Source: JAEKNW01 sp963677815
Lineage (GTDB): Bacteria; Cloacimonadota; Cloacimonadia; Cloacimonadales; JAFGVF01
Assembly: GCA_963677815.1 (NCBI GenBank)
Contig: OY782499.1
Span: forward strand, 310,001-374,000
Length of the DNA: 64,000 nt
Direction of reading: 5' to 3'
A program made the position numbers and the translations under genes. Shown piece after piece: positions 27,599-35,885 of the stretch (positions are counted from its first letter, which is position 1; every line of letters begins with the position of its first letter). The notes under the pieces are model-generated. The model had not been told where the DNA came from. It searched no databases and saw only the letters and a program-made list of their open reading frames with translations.

Positions 27599-29110
27599 TT
27601 ATAGTTTATAGGATATACCAAAATGCAGTACATTTTCTGAAAGTGAACTTGTACTTTGGTCATATTCATTAGCAATTTTTGATTCATCAACTTCAATTTC
27701 TGTTTTTAGATTAAGTTCATAACCTAAATCAAGAGATAATTTTGGGTTAACATTTAGCCCTAAGCCTAAAGTAATATGATTTTCTACTACAGCTGGGAAA
27801 ATTGGAAGAACAGTCTCTTCTGGTACAGGATTATTACCGAAATTATAACCTGCTCTAACCTCAAACATCTGATTAATAAGATATTCAGCTCCCAAAGCAA
27901 TAACAAATTGGTCATCCCATTCCATAGGCATAGACAACTCTAAATCTTCAGAACCCATCATTGTATTAATATTCTGATTACTTCCATTTTTAAACTTCAT
28001 CTTAAACTCTTCCATAGAGTCTTTCCAACCAATCCATTTTACATCAGCTGCTAAAAGTAATTGTGGACTTGCTTTATAAGCTAGCCCAAGGCCAATTTCT
28101 TGTGGCCAAGACATTTCTACTTCAGCATCATAATCAGCTATCATTCCTAAAGTCATATCTATCCCCATATCGGATAGTTGTTGACCTACCATTTGTTGAG
28201 CAGTAGCTAAATCAGGTGCACCTTGTTGTAAAGCTCCACCAACCATCATCTCATACGCATGACCAAACTGAGCTGTCATATCCATAGAAGCATCACCCTC
28301 AAAGGTTAAAGTTGCTTTTGAATTATAAGCGAGGCCTAAGCTTAAATCTTCATTTACCTTATATGAGAGCCCTAATCTAGCCCCAAAGCCCATTGCTGTA
28401 GCACCATCTCCCATATCTGCATAAGCAGTTACTTCTTCATAGCCTAGTCCACCTTGGTCCATAGGAGAACCAAACATATCGCCAAAAGTCATTCCTGATT
28501 GAGGATTAGCCACACCTTTCATTTCTGATGGCATTAATGAATATGGCATTTTCATCTCCAACATTGCATAGCCAAAACTAGGTGAAATTCCCAGAGAGAA
28601 ATTCTGATTAACCTGATATGCTAAAGTTGGCATGACCTTTAAATAAGCAATCATTGAATGATATTCTAAATCATCAATATAGGCATCATTTTGAGTATTT
28701 GGATCCATATCATACTGTCTAAAAATAGCATGTTTTACATCTTTATAAGTAGCTCCCATTCCACCCTGTGAATAGAAACCTAAACCAAAAGTGAATGGAT
28801 TTTCAGAGCCATGGACATAAGAGAAATTGGGAAGAGGAAAGATTTCACTCTCTCCTTCTAAATCATTCAAAGAGTTTTCGAATGTTACTTTAGGTATCAA
28901 TAGGCCTAAGGTTAAATCAAATTCTTTATTCTTGAAAAATGAGATTGCTGCAGGATTTGTATTTACAGAATTAACATCATCAATCAAACCAAGACTTGCT
29001 CCTCCCATGGATGATGATCTTGGACCGTAACCTATCATATTCATTCCGTTAGTTGCAAATAAGAAACTAGTGGCGATTAAAACAATAACAATTATTACAT
29101 TTCTTTTCAT
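27599..29110 (-). CDS. FadL/OmpP1-family outer-membrane transporter
   Basis: The signal peptide (VIIVIVLIATSFLFA) is followed by the family's N-terminal plug signature: NMIGYGPRSSSMGGASLGL, then SVNTNPAAISFF. The remainder is a series of alternating beta strands ending with HFGISYKL, as in a 14-stranded FadL barrel. At 503 residues it is slightly long, with Met-rich extracellular loops. Likely uptake of hydrophobic compounds across the outer membrane. It is convergent to the tldE-end module. Confidence 0.88.
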   Translation of the reverse strand: MKRNVIIVIVLIATSFLFATNGMNMIGYGPRSSSMGGASLGLIDDVNSVNTNPAAISFFKNKEFDLTLGLLIPKVTFENSLNDLEGESEIFPLPNFSYVHGSENPFTFGLGFYSQGGMGATYKDVKHAIFRQYDMDPNTQNDAYIDDLEYHSMIAYLKVMPTLAYQVNQNFSLGISPSFGYAMLEMKMPYSLMPSEMKGVANPQSGMTFGDMFGSPMDQGGLGYEEVTAYADMGDGATAMGFGARLGLSYKVNEDLSLGLAYNSKATLTFEGDASMDMTAQFGHAYEMMVGGALQQGAPDLATAQQMVGQQLSDMGIDMTLGMIADYDAEVEMSWPQEIGLGLAYKASPQLLLAADVKWIGWKDSMEEFKMKFKNGSNQNINTMMGSEDLELSMPMEWDDQFVIALGAEYLINQMFEVRAGYNFGNNPVPEETVLPIFPAVVENHITLGLGLNVNPKLSLDLGYELNLKTEIEVDESKIANEYDQSTSSLSENVLHFGISYKL

Positions 29111-29335
29111 ATGTTCCTCCCGAAACTTAGTGTTTTGAAATATTATAATTATTATAAACAGATTTAGCTAAATAACAAGTTATAAATAAGATAAAAATAT
29201 TTTGTCTAATCATCCAAAGTAACATTTACCTAGTTTTTAAGTAAGAGGTCTCTCTTATATCATTAAAAAACTATTATAAGAATACACTTAACATTCTCCA
29301 GCAAGTACAATTAAATGTACTTATTGGAGGAGATG

Positions 29336-29674
29336 ATGATTATTACTCACACAGATTTATTGGAGAAACTTAAAGCTTTTGCTTCTCCTAAAGCTAAAAT
29401 TACTATATTGATTGAGACTGAATACTTAATTCAACTCAAGAGAGGACTGTATATCGATAGCAAGTCAGAAAATGAATCATTGTTTGAAATTGCTAACACT
29501 CTCTACGGGCCATCCTATTTTTCATTTGAGAGTGCTTTATCCTATTATGGATTAATACCTGAAAAAGTACAGATTGTTATGAATGCCTCCTTTAAGAAAA
29601 ATAAGATAAAGACATACCAGACTAAGTTAGGAAGCTTTCATTATTATCATGTTCCAGATTCAGTTAAAAATTAA
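29336..29674 (+). pseudogene. AbiEi-like antitoxin, 3' truncated
   Basis: The protein begins with a winged-helix region and continues RGLYIDSKSENESLFEIANTLYGPSYFSFESALSYYGLIPE, the characteristic AbiEi block. It ends abruptly at about 112 residues after GSFHYYHVPDS, where a full antitoxin would continue for roughly 80 more residues. GGAGG at 29326 favours ATG 29336 over the in-frame ATGs at 29333 and 29315. The end of the frame runs into the remains of the toxin gene in another frame, indicating an internal deletion. Confidence 0.82.
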
Positions 29675-29726
29675 ATTAGAAGTAGATATAAATCCACCTC
29701 CATATAGTGAATATGAAGTAAAGTAT

Positions 29727-30193
29727 GGCTCAAGTTCAAGTCTGGTGGAAATTATGTTACATTATTTTGCACTAGATATTGTATTACAGTAGTTTACGGA
29801 TTATAAGTTACTATTGATAGTATTATTTTAGCAAAATAAGACATAATCCTGAAAGGATAGGTCTTATATCCCTAAAGGGGATTAATAGTTTAGCCCAGGG
29901 TAAAATCCTGAAGGGATTGCAACCCTGGGTAATGATGTATATAAAAAGCCTAACCCTGTAAGGGTTTAATAAACACATATATACCAATGATTTAATATTA
30001 TAATTAGCTACCATTATATTAAACCCTTACAGGGTTAGGTCGTAATTTTGGATATTGTTCCTGGGGTAAGATCCTTATAGGATCTTACCCCAGGCTAAAT
30101 TATTAATCCCTTTCAGGGATACTTTGGATAATCACACTAATGATAAAATTTTATATTTTATTAAATTTTTTCCACCAGACTTGAACTTGAGCC
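29727..30193. mobile_element. 467-bp MITE inserted in abiEii, with 8-bp target duplication
   Basis: Perfect 25-bp terminal inverted repeats begin GGCTCAAGTTCAAGTCTGGT (29727-29751 and the complement at 30169-30193). TAAAGTAT flanks both sides (29719-29726 and 30194-30201). Joining 29726 to 30202 restores the reading frame of the toxin. No transposase is encoded; the only frames inside are short. The interior is an imperfect palindrome of about 250 bp. An end of the same family lies at 20910-21010. Confidence 0.93.
29868..30119. repeat. Nested imperfect palindrome inside the MITE
   Basis: CCTAACCCTGTAAGGGTTTA at 29949 is perfectly inverted over 23 bp at 30017-30039. GGGATTAATAGTTTAGCC near 29876 matches the complement of GGCTAAATTATTAATCCC (about 30092-30109). 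Small hairpins such as CCTTATAGG interrupt the arms. The whole could fold into one long cruciform or RNA hairpin. Confidence 0.8.
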
Positions 30194-30587
30194 TAAAGTA
30201 TTTACTAAATCCTATTCCCTTTTCTGTAAAACTATTTTCAGAGTCATCACTTTTCGCAGGGAAAATTCATGCCTTACTCTGTAGACCTTGGAAAAACAGA
30301 ATTAAGGGTAGGGATTTGTATGATTATACTTGGTATTTAGCTAAAAATACACCCCTAAATCTTATACATCTTGAAGCACGGATGAAGGCATCAGGACATG
30401 TAGACCAGGATTCAACCTTAACCAAGCAAGATTTATTAGAAATGTTACTGAAAAAATTTTCTCTAATAGACTATAAACAAGCAAAACAAGATGTCATGCC
30501 TTTTATAAAGGATAGTAAAAGCTTACAAGTTTGGTCGCAAGATTTCTTTGATAGCATTACAAACTTATACTTGAAAAACTAGGGCTG

Positions 30588-30652
30588 TAAAACTATGGAC
30601 TGAGGGCATCTTTCTGCCCTCAGATGTGGAAGCAAGGATGCTTCCACTCCAT
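30588..30652. repeat. Double-hairpin repeat (ACTCCATA family), copy 1
   Basis: TGAGGGCATCTTTCTGCCCT plus CA forms one hairpin, and GTGGAAGC-AAGGAT-GCTTCCAC (30626-30647) a second, ending in ACTCCATA. It sits between convergent genes and may act as a bidirectional terminator. Copies with different stems are at 48506 and 48603. Confidence 0.8.
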
Positions 30653-30671
30653 AATTAATATTTAGCTCAAT

Positions 30672-32120
30672 CTATACCACCAACAACAATTCCTTAATAA
30701 AAGTGTATATCTTAGCAATATCTTCAATAAGAAGTTCTTCTCTTGGGGTATGAACATTTTTAATAGTAGGTCCCATAGAGATCATTTCCATATCTGGATA
30801 TTTAGAGCCAATCAAGCCACATTCTAAGCCAGCGTGAATCACTTCAATAACAGGTTCTCTACCAGTAATTTTTTTGTAAGTAGCCTTAGTTTTATCTAAA
30901 AGATTTGAATCCCAGATAGGTTCCCAAGCATTATAAGGGTCTCTATTCTCTACTTTTGCACCTGTTAAGAAACCTAAGAAATGAATTTTATTTGTAAGAA
31001 CTTGTAGCATAGACATTACAGAAGATCTTTGGGAAGAAGTAATTACTATTTGGTCTTCTTCTGCATTAATTAAAGCCAGGTTATTAGAAGTTTCAACGAG
31101 GTCTTTGATTTGCTTAGACATTCTAAAGATACCATGAGGGAAAACAGCTAGTACTTGCATGATTTTAGTAGCAAATTCTGGAGTAAAGACTTTTCCTTTA
31201 CCTTCATTTGTTATCAATTCAATAGTCAGATTAGGATCAGAAGTTACAAATTCTTTACGCATAATTTCCTGGCACTGAGCTATAATCTCTTTAGCATCTT
31301 CAATATCGTCAGGATTAATATAGATATCAATTTCAGCATTATGAGGAACTGCATTATGAGCTATTCCACCATGATAGTTACTAATCTCAATATCACAAGC
31401 AGAATCTAATTCTAAAACAACCCGATTAGCTATTTGAATTGCATTTGCTTGTTGTTCATTAATCATAACACCAGAGTGTCCACCCATAAGCTTAGAAACT
31501 TTCACTTGCATAGCTGTGAAAGCATCACTTGGGTCTGTTAATTCTAATGGGTAGTAGAGTCGAGTCTCTTCCCCACCAGCACAGCCAATAGTGAAGATAC
31601 CTTCATCTTCAGAATCAATATTTAACAAATACTTACCTTTTAACCAGTTTTCTTTGAGAGCAGCAGCACCAGTAAGACCTGTTTCTTCATCAACAGTAAA
31701 GAGAAGTTCTAGGGGGCCATGTTTTGCTTCTTTGTCAGTAGCAAGATACATAGCAATAGCCAAAGCAATCCCATTATCTGCCCCTAAAGTAGTGCCATTA
31801 GCCTTTAACCATCCGTCTTCAACTTTCATGGTAATAGGGTCTTTAAAGAAATCATGTTGAACATCTAAATCTTTTACACATACCATATCCATGTGACCCT
31901 GCAAAGTTACTACAGCTTTATCTTCAAGACCTGGACTTGCAGGAACTCTTATTAATACATTACGAACATGATCCATTTCAGTTTGGAAACCTTGTTCTTT
32001 CCCCCAATTAAGCAACCATTGAGAGATTTGCTCTTCATTCTTAGATTTTCTAGGAATCTTATTTATGGCTTCAAAAATCTCTAAGACACCTTGAGTAATA
32101 GATTCTTCTGAATATTTCAT
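30672..32120 (-). CDS. pepD: PepD-like aminoacyl-histidine dipeptidase (M20/M20C)
   Basis: A cytoplasmic zinc dipeptidase cleaving Xaa-His and other dipeptides. Metal and catalytic motifs visible are LQGHMDMVCVK (His and Asp), GTTLGADNGIALA (bridging Asp) and LFTVDEETGLTGA (Glu-Glu pair); further ligands are in IGSKYPDMEMISMGPTIKNVHTPRE near the C-terminus. The lid domain contains KLMGGHSGVMI. The 482-residue length is standard. It fits an amino-acid-fermenting lifestyle. The upstream gap to 32354 is filled by a MITE-like element. Confidence 0.94.
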   Translation of the reverse strand: MKYSEESITQGVLEIFEAINKIPRKSKNEEQISQWLLNWGKEQGFQTEMDHVRNVLIRVPASPGLEDKAVVTLQGHMDMVCVKDLDVQHDFFKDPITMKVEDGWLKANGTTLGADNGIALAIAMYLATDKEAKHGPLELLFTVDEETGLTGAAALKENWLKGKYLLNIDSEDEGIFTIGCAGGEETRLYYPLELTDPSDAFTAMQVKVSKLMGGHSGVMINEQQANAIQIANRVVLELDSACDIEISNYHGGIAHNAVPHNAEIDIYINPDDIEDAKEIIAQCQEIMRKEFVTSDPNLTIELITNEGKGKVFTPEFATKIMQVLAVFPHGIFRMSKQIKDLVETSNNLALINAEEDQIVITSSQRSSVMSMLQVLTNKIHFLGFLTGAKVENRDPYNAWEPIWDSNLLDKTKATYKKITGREPVIEVIHAGLECGLIGSKYPDMEMISMGPTIKNVHTPREELLIEDIAKIYTFIKELLLVV

Positions 32121-32184
32121 TATTACCTCTTATTTATTTATTTTTTTACGATTATACTTGAAGTGACTTTTTTGGCAAGAAGAT

Positions 32185-32353
32185 TTATCCCAGATAGTGT
32201 AGTAGAGCTTTAGTGAAGAGTGCAGATTATTCTAGCAAAATAGCTTACAGAATTTTGACGCATATAATATATATATTCGGAGAAATTATGGAAGTTACTT
32301 TTGCAGAAGAATATAGTGCTATTCACAAAGGTCTACTGCACTATTTGGGTTTA
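32185..32353. mobile_element. MITE-like element, about 169 bp
   Basis: The left end TTATCCCAGATAGTGTAGTA and the right end (complement TAAACCCAAATAGTGCAGTA) are inverted, followed by GAGCTTT and GACCTTT. The interior shares GCATATAATATATATATTCG and GAAGTTACTTTTGCAGA with the element at 21908. The right end abuts the stop codon (32355-32357) of the neighbouring metalloprotease gene. Confidence 0.78.
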
Positions 32354-32354
32354 T

Positions 32355-33254
32355 CTATAAAGTAATAATCACATCATCATCTTCATTATCATCTTGGGGA
32401 GGGAGCTTAGACCTTTTGAAAGCTCTCCTAATCCAACCCCAGATAAAGATAATTGGAAAGATTAATCCAATAAATGTCCCCATTGTATAGATAACATTAA
32501 GAATTATCTTCTGTTTAAAGTCTTTCTCAAAATTATTATAGAATTTCTCTAAAGACATGGCAAAAGATTGATTAAACGCTATGTTAAATCTAGGATTACT
32601 AGTAAAAATAGCAGAAAAGGCCAGCTTATCTTGCTTATACAAATACTCTACAGCCATGGCAGATTTTCCATAAAAACTAGATAGTTTCCTCTTCTCTTTG
32701 GGATAGTGCCTTTCCATCTCATTAATAGGAATTATCTCATTACTAAGGTAATCTAAACCTAAGGAATAAACCATATTACTAGTAAATTGCTTGGAGAAAT
32801 GAATAGCCATTCCTTCATGAAACCAGAGTGGGGCATCCCTAAAATGATAATCTATGAATGCATGGATATACTCATGATGGAGTATCTGATAGAAAGTCTC
32901 CTTATTACCAATTTCTAAGAAACTCTTGATATAGATTACAGAATCTCTTCTAGAATAAAAAGCATTAGCATGTTCTGTTATACCCCCAAAAGTTGCAACT
33001 AAATCCTGAAAATCATTCTTGTCATGACTGAGATATATCTCTTGTCTAAACTTAGGATAAACACCAATATCCATTTGAAATCTATCTATCAACTTAGGAA
33101 GATGATCCATTATTTCTTCAGCTAACCACTTATCATCCTGGTTAGCAACTACTTCTATCAGGTCATTCTCAAAGGATAGCTTCTGAGAGTTTAAAGATAG
33201 AAGACTTAGTATTAAGGTAGTTATTAATAATAGACTTTTCAATCTATTATGCAT
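32355..33254 (-). CDS. Membrane-anchored gluzincin metalloprotease (peptidase MA-like)
   Basis: A signal or anchor segment (LLLITTLILSLLSL) is at the N-terminus. The zinc motif HHEYIHAFIDYHF contains HExxH. WFHEGMAIHFSKQF about 15 residues later supplies the third ligand Glu, as in MA-clan gluzincins. A single C-terminal membrane span (TFIGLIFPIIFIWGWI) is followed by a basic then acidic tail (KRSKLPPQDDNEDDD). It probably sits in the inner membrane facing the periplasm. Its start overlaps the end of the oxidoreductase gene by 8 bp, so the two are coupled. Substrate unknown. Confidence 0.82.
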   Translation of the reverse strand: MHNRLKSLLLITTLILSLLSLNSQKLSFENDLIEVVANQDDKWLAEEIMDHLPKLIDRFQMDIGVYPKFRQEIYLSHDKNDFQDLVATFGGITEHANAFYSRRDSVIYIKSFLEIGNKETFYQILHHEYIHAFIDYHFRDAPLWFHEGMAIHFSKQFTSNMVYSLGLDYLSNEIIPINEMERHYPKEKRKLSSFYGKSAMAVEYLYKQDKLAFSAIFTSNPRFNIAFNQSFAMSLEKFYNNFEKDFKQKIILNVIYTMGTFIGLIFPIIFIWGWIRRAFKRSKLPPQDDNEDDDVIITL

Positions 33255-34155
33255 TAAGCTTTTTTCCTAAAGAAGCCAGATAGATAACAAATTCATTTTC
33301 TCCATCAAAGCCTAAATAATCATTAATGAATTCATCTATAAATGCACCAATACCACAAACTCCACAATTTATTGATTCTCCAGCTAAGTATAAGTTTTGA
33401 CAGACATGGCCTGCATCTAAGTGAAGATAACGCCATGAACGGGCTGTATAACGCCAAACTGTTCTGTTTGGTATAGCAGACCAAATAAAGTTAACTGCTG
33501 CTGTCTTGACCATATTCTGACGCTGACAGGCAATCCATAGGTCTTCTAATTTCTCTGGATTAGAATCTAGAAGAACAAGATTATGTTTAAGAGCATTGTA
33601 AAAGTAAAGTCCTGGCTTAATACCCTCTACCCTATTAATATAGAGATAAGTTTCGAAAGGATGCCTTGCACCAGCTGAAGGAACTGTTCTAAAAGTCACA
33701 GAATTTTTTGAAGTTTCTTTCACTTCCTTCACACCTTGAGTAAGCCACAAAAGATATGAGAGTTCATCTTTAGTTATTGCTACTTGAGAAAATTCTCTTA
33801 TAGATTTTCTATTTTCCAAGATAGCTCTAAAATCATTATGTTCTACTTGAATAGTTTGAGGGTTAGGTAATTTAATTACTTCCCCTTGCATCACTTTTAC
33901 AACTTCAGGCTTAGAGACACCTTTCATCTGGTCCGAGACATTAGAATATAATGGAGATGTTAGCTCCATGAACTTCTGACCAATAGTATCTACTTCTTGA
34001 TTTTTTGCTTTTACTTCTTCAACCTCAGATGCATATTCTTTGACTATTCTTGCATAATCTTCATCATTTACTTCTATTTCATCTTGAATAACTTTATCTT
34101 CATAACCACGTGATTTCATTCTAAGATAAAAGAATCTTTCTCTTACTTTATCCAT
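33247..34155 (-). CDS. SagB-type nitroreductase-family oxidoreductase
   Basis: An FMN-dependent fold. The C-terminal 200 residues have the nitroreductase/SagB features RKSIREFSQ, TVPSAGARHPFETYLYIN, GLYFYNALKHNL, YLHLDAGHVCQNLYLAG and VCGIGAFIDEFIN. About 100 N-terminal residues form a charged helical extension (EIEVNDEDYARIVKEYASEV). SagB proteins oxidise azolines in RiPP maturation, but no YcaO protein or precursor peptide is seen nearby, so a stand-alone reductase is more likely. Confidence 0.82.
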   Translation of the reverse strand: MDKVRERFFYLRMKSRGYEDKVIQDEIEVNDEDYARIVKEYASEVEEVKAKNQEVDTIGQKFMELTSPLYSNVSDQMKGVSKPEVVKVMQGEVIKLPNPQTIQVEHNDFRAILENRKSIREFSQVAITKDELSYLLWLTQGVKEVKETSKNSVTFRTVPSAGARHPFETYLYINRVEGIKPGLYFYNALKHNLVLLDSNPEKLEDLWIACQRQNMVKTAAVNFIWSAIPNRTVWRYTARSWRYLHLDAGHVCQNLYLAGESINCGVCGIGAFIDEFINDYLGFDGENEFVIYLASLGKKLNA

Positions 34156-34247
34156 TTTTACCTCACTAATTATTGTTTTATGTTATTATAATGAAATATA
34201 GCTAAAGTGTCAAATGAATGTTTGATAAATAACTTAAAATGAAGCAA

Positions 34248-34288
34248 TAACCCCAAATAATGCAGTGGACCTTTGTGAATAGCACTAT
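34248..34288. repeat. Solo end of the AATGCAGTAGA MITE family
   Basis: TAACCCCAAATAATGCAGTG then GACCTTTGTGAATAGCACTAT matches the family ends at 32185-32353. A partner end is not visible. A palindromic element of the second family follows at 34323. Confidence 0.6.
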
Positions 34289-34322
34289 CTGGGATAATAT
34301 GAATAATTCTTGCCTAGCTAAC

Positions 34323-34384
34323 TTCTTGATTGTTACTCTCCCTATAAGTTTCCAATAATTAATTGAGAGAGTATCAATCAAGAA
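34323..34384. repeat. Palindromic repeat, TTGATTGTTACT family, copy 2
   Basis: TTCTTGATTGTTACTCTC is inverted as GAGAGTATCAATCAAGAA (one mismatch) around a 26-base centre. Confidence 0.8.
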
Positions 34385-34389
34385 AATAT

Positions 34390-35148
34390 TTAACATACTC
34401 CTACAATAATTAGAGCAATCACCACCATAATGATTAATCCAATTATTTCTTTAAAAGATAGCTTGCATTCATCTTGTGTCCTCTCATCATTATAAGCTTT
34501 TACTTGGTAATTCAAGGCTATACTATCAGCATTTTGTAGCACTCGAAAAATTAATGAACTAGCAAGAAAGGAGATTTTCCTAAAAGGATTCCTAGAGTTA
34601 TCAATACATCTAGCTTTTTGAGCTTGTTTAATCTGACCATATAAATCAAAAATTATTGGTAATTGTGCAAGGACTAAAGAAATCATGGTTGCTAACCTAG
34701 TGGAGTTTACTAAAGGTATTCTTCTCAAGATAACTTCCAAAGCAATATTTATTTCTTTTATTCTGGTTGTTGCAATAAAAATAATGCTTAGTAAGGTGAA
34801 AAGAATAAGCTTAAGAATAAAGGTTAAGGAGGTAAGCAAAGCTGATATATCGAAATGATTAAGATAATAAGCTTTATTACTAGTAATACTAAAAGCTGAA
34901 AAGAAGATGATTAAAGGTATTATTATCATAAAGTAGGGTAGTTCTTTTATTAGATGTGTAATTTTAATTCCTGCAATATAAATAAGATAAAAAACAAAAG
35001 CATAAAACAGGATAAATGAAATGTAGTTTTTGCTAAGATCTTGCAGAGCAATAGTCATACTACCCAAAATTATCATAGCGAGAAGCTTTGTTAAAGAGCT
35101 TAATCTATGTAATGGGCTAGTATTATTGATATAGTTAAAAAGTATCAT
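34390..35148 (-). CDS. bioN: Energy-coupling factor transmembrane protein of the biotin transporter
   Basis: EcfT component. It is hydrophobic, with four or five spans and a cytoplasmic coupling segment carrying the AxR motif (QKARCIDN, residues around 185). Start TSPLHRLSSLTKLLAMI is typical of EcfT/BioN. Its start overlaps the ATPase stop by 4 bp. It transmits ATP hydrolysis from the A component to the S component BioY. Confidence 0.87.
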   Translation of the reverse strand: MILFNYINNTSPLHRLSSLTKLLAMIILGSMTIALQDLSKNYISFILFYAFVFYLIYIAGIKITHLIKELPYFMIIIPLIIFFSAFSITSNKAYYLNHFDISALLTSLTFILKLILFTLLSIIFIATTRIKEINIALEVILRRIPLVNSTRLATMISLVLAQLPIIFDLYGQIKQAQKARCIDNSRNPFRKISFLASSLIFRVLQNADSIALNYQVKAYNDERTQDECKLSFKEIIGLIIMVVIALIIVGVC

Positions 35149-35885
35149 CTAAGCCAGGTCATTTCGCTTTTTAAACATTTAGGTATCTTGATAGGATAGT
35201 CAGCTAATTGACTAGGTAAATCTTCCTGCCTAATTTCTTGGTCAAAGAGAATTTCCCCCTTCCCCATAATTATTAAACGGCTTGCATGGGCGAATACTTT
35301 TTCTAAATCATGACTAATCACTAAAATACTTTTCCCTGCTTTGTGTAGTTTGAGCATTTGATTTAATACTTGCTTAACTCCTGAATAATCAAGACAGTTA
35401 AAAGGTTCATCAAAAATAATTATATCAGGATTCATACATAAAACCCCAGCTATAGCTAGTCTCTTCTTTTCTCCCCCAGATAACCGAGAAGGAAGCCTTT
35501 GTTCATATCCTTCTAAACCAACAGACTTAAGACTTTGCTTAACCAAGCTATCGATTTCTTTTCTTTCATATTTTAAATTCTCTAGCCCAAAAGCTACATC
35601 ATCATAAACTGTCTGCCCAACTATTTGAGTATCTGAATCTTGAAAAATCAAACCAACTTTTTTTCTCACTTCAAGTTCTTGTTTACTAATAGGTATATTA
35701 TTATATAATATCTGCCCATGACTAGCTTTACGTATTCCATTTAGAAGAAGGCTTAAAAGACTCTTTCCTGAACCATTCTCTCCTGTTAGAACAATAAATT
35801 CACCTAGTTTTATTTCTAAGGAAATAGATTTTATAGCTGTAAAACCGTTAGGGAAAGTATAGGATACTTCTCTTAATGAGATCAT
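35145..35885 (-). CDS. bioM: Energy-coupling factor ATPase of the biotin transporter
   Basis: Walker A GENGSGKSLLSLLL, Q-loop GLIFQDSDTQIVGQTV, signature RLSGGEKKRLAIAGVL, Walker B IIIFDEPFNCLD. The Q-loop context and the QTVYDDVAFGLENL segment are characteristic of ECF ATPases. The 246-residue length is normal. Only one ATPase gene is present, as in BioMNY systems, where it acts as a homodimer. Overlaps bioY by one base and bioN by 4 bp. Confidence 0.9.
   Translation of the reverse strand: MISLREVSYTFPNGFTAIKSISLEIKLGEFIVLTGENGSGKSLLSLLLNGIRKASHGQILYNNIPISKQELEVRKKVGLIFQDSDTQIVGQTVYDDVAFGLENLKYERKEIDSLVKQSLKSVGLEGYEQRLPSRLSGGEKKRLAIAGVLCMNPDIIIFDEPFNCLDYSGVKQVLNQMLKLHKAGKSILVISHDLEKVFAHASRLIIMGKGEILFDQEIRQEDLPSQLADYPIKIPKCLKSEMTWLR

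Larger units (their letters stand above)
29655..30582 (+). pseudogene. AbiEii-like nucleotidyltransferase toxin remnant, interrupted by a MITE
   Basis: Before the insertion, 29655-29726 reads QIQLKIKLEVDINPPPYSEY then EVKY. After it, from 30202, the frame reads LLNPIPFSVKLFSESSLF, then AGKIHALLCRPWKNRIKGRD and LYDYTWYL. Together these are the central and C-terminal parts of AbiEii (DUF1814), whose family block is KLEVD.NPP ... PIPF ... GKIHALLCR. The N-terminal nucleotidyltransferase part is missing, so the toxin is dead even if the insertion were removed. Confidence 0.85.

Noticed and set aside
29823..30014. Open frame of 63 residues on the minus strand inside the MITE
   Set aside because: It lies wholly within palindromic repeats and has no ribosome-binding site; a MITE interior is expected to be non-coding.
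29336..30582. Functional AbiE abortive-infection system
   Set aside because: The antitoxin is truncated, the toxin lacks its nucleotidyltransferase N-terminus, and a 467-bp element interrupts what is left.
33247..34155. RiPP biosynthesis cluster around the SagB-like protein
   Set aside because: No YcaO cyclase, SagC-like protein, transporter or short precursor gene could be found within several kb on either strand.
34202..34396. Open frame of 64 residues on the minus strand after bioN
   Set aside because: It runs through a MITE end and a palindromic repeat; hydrophobicity comes from AT-rich codons only.
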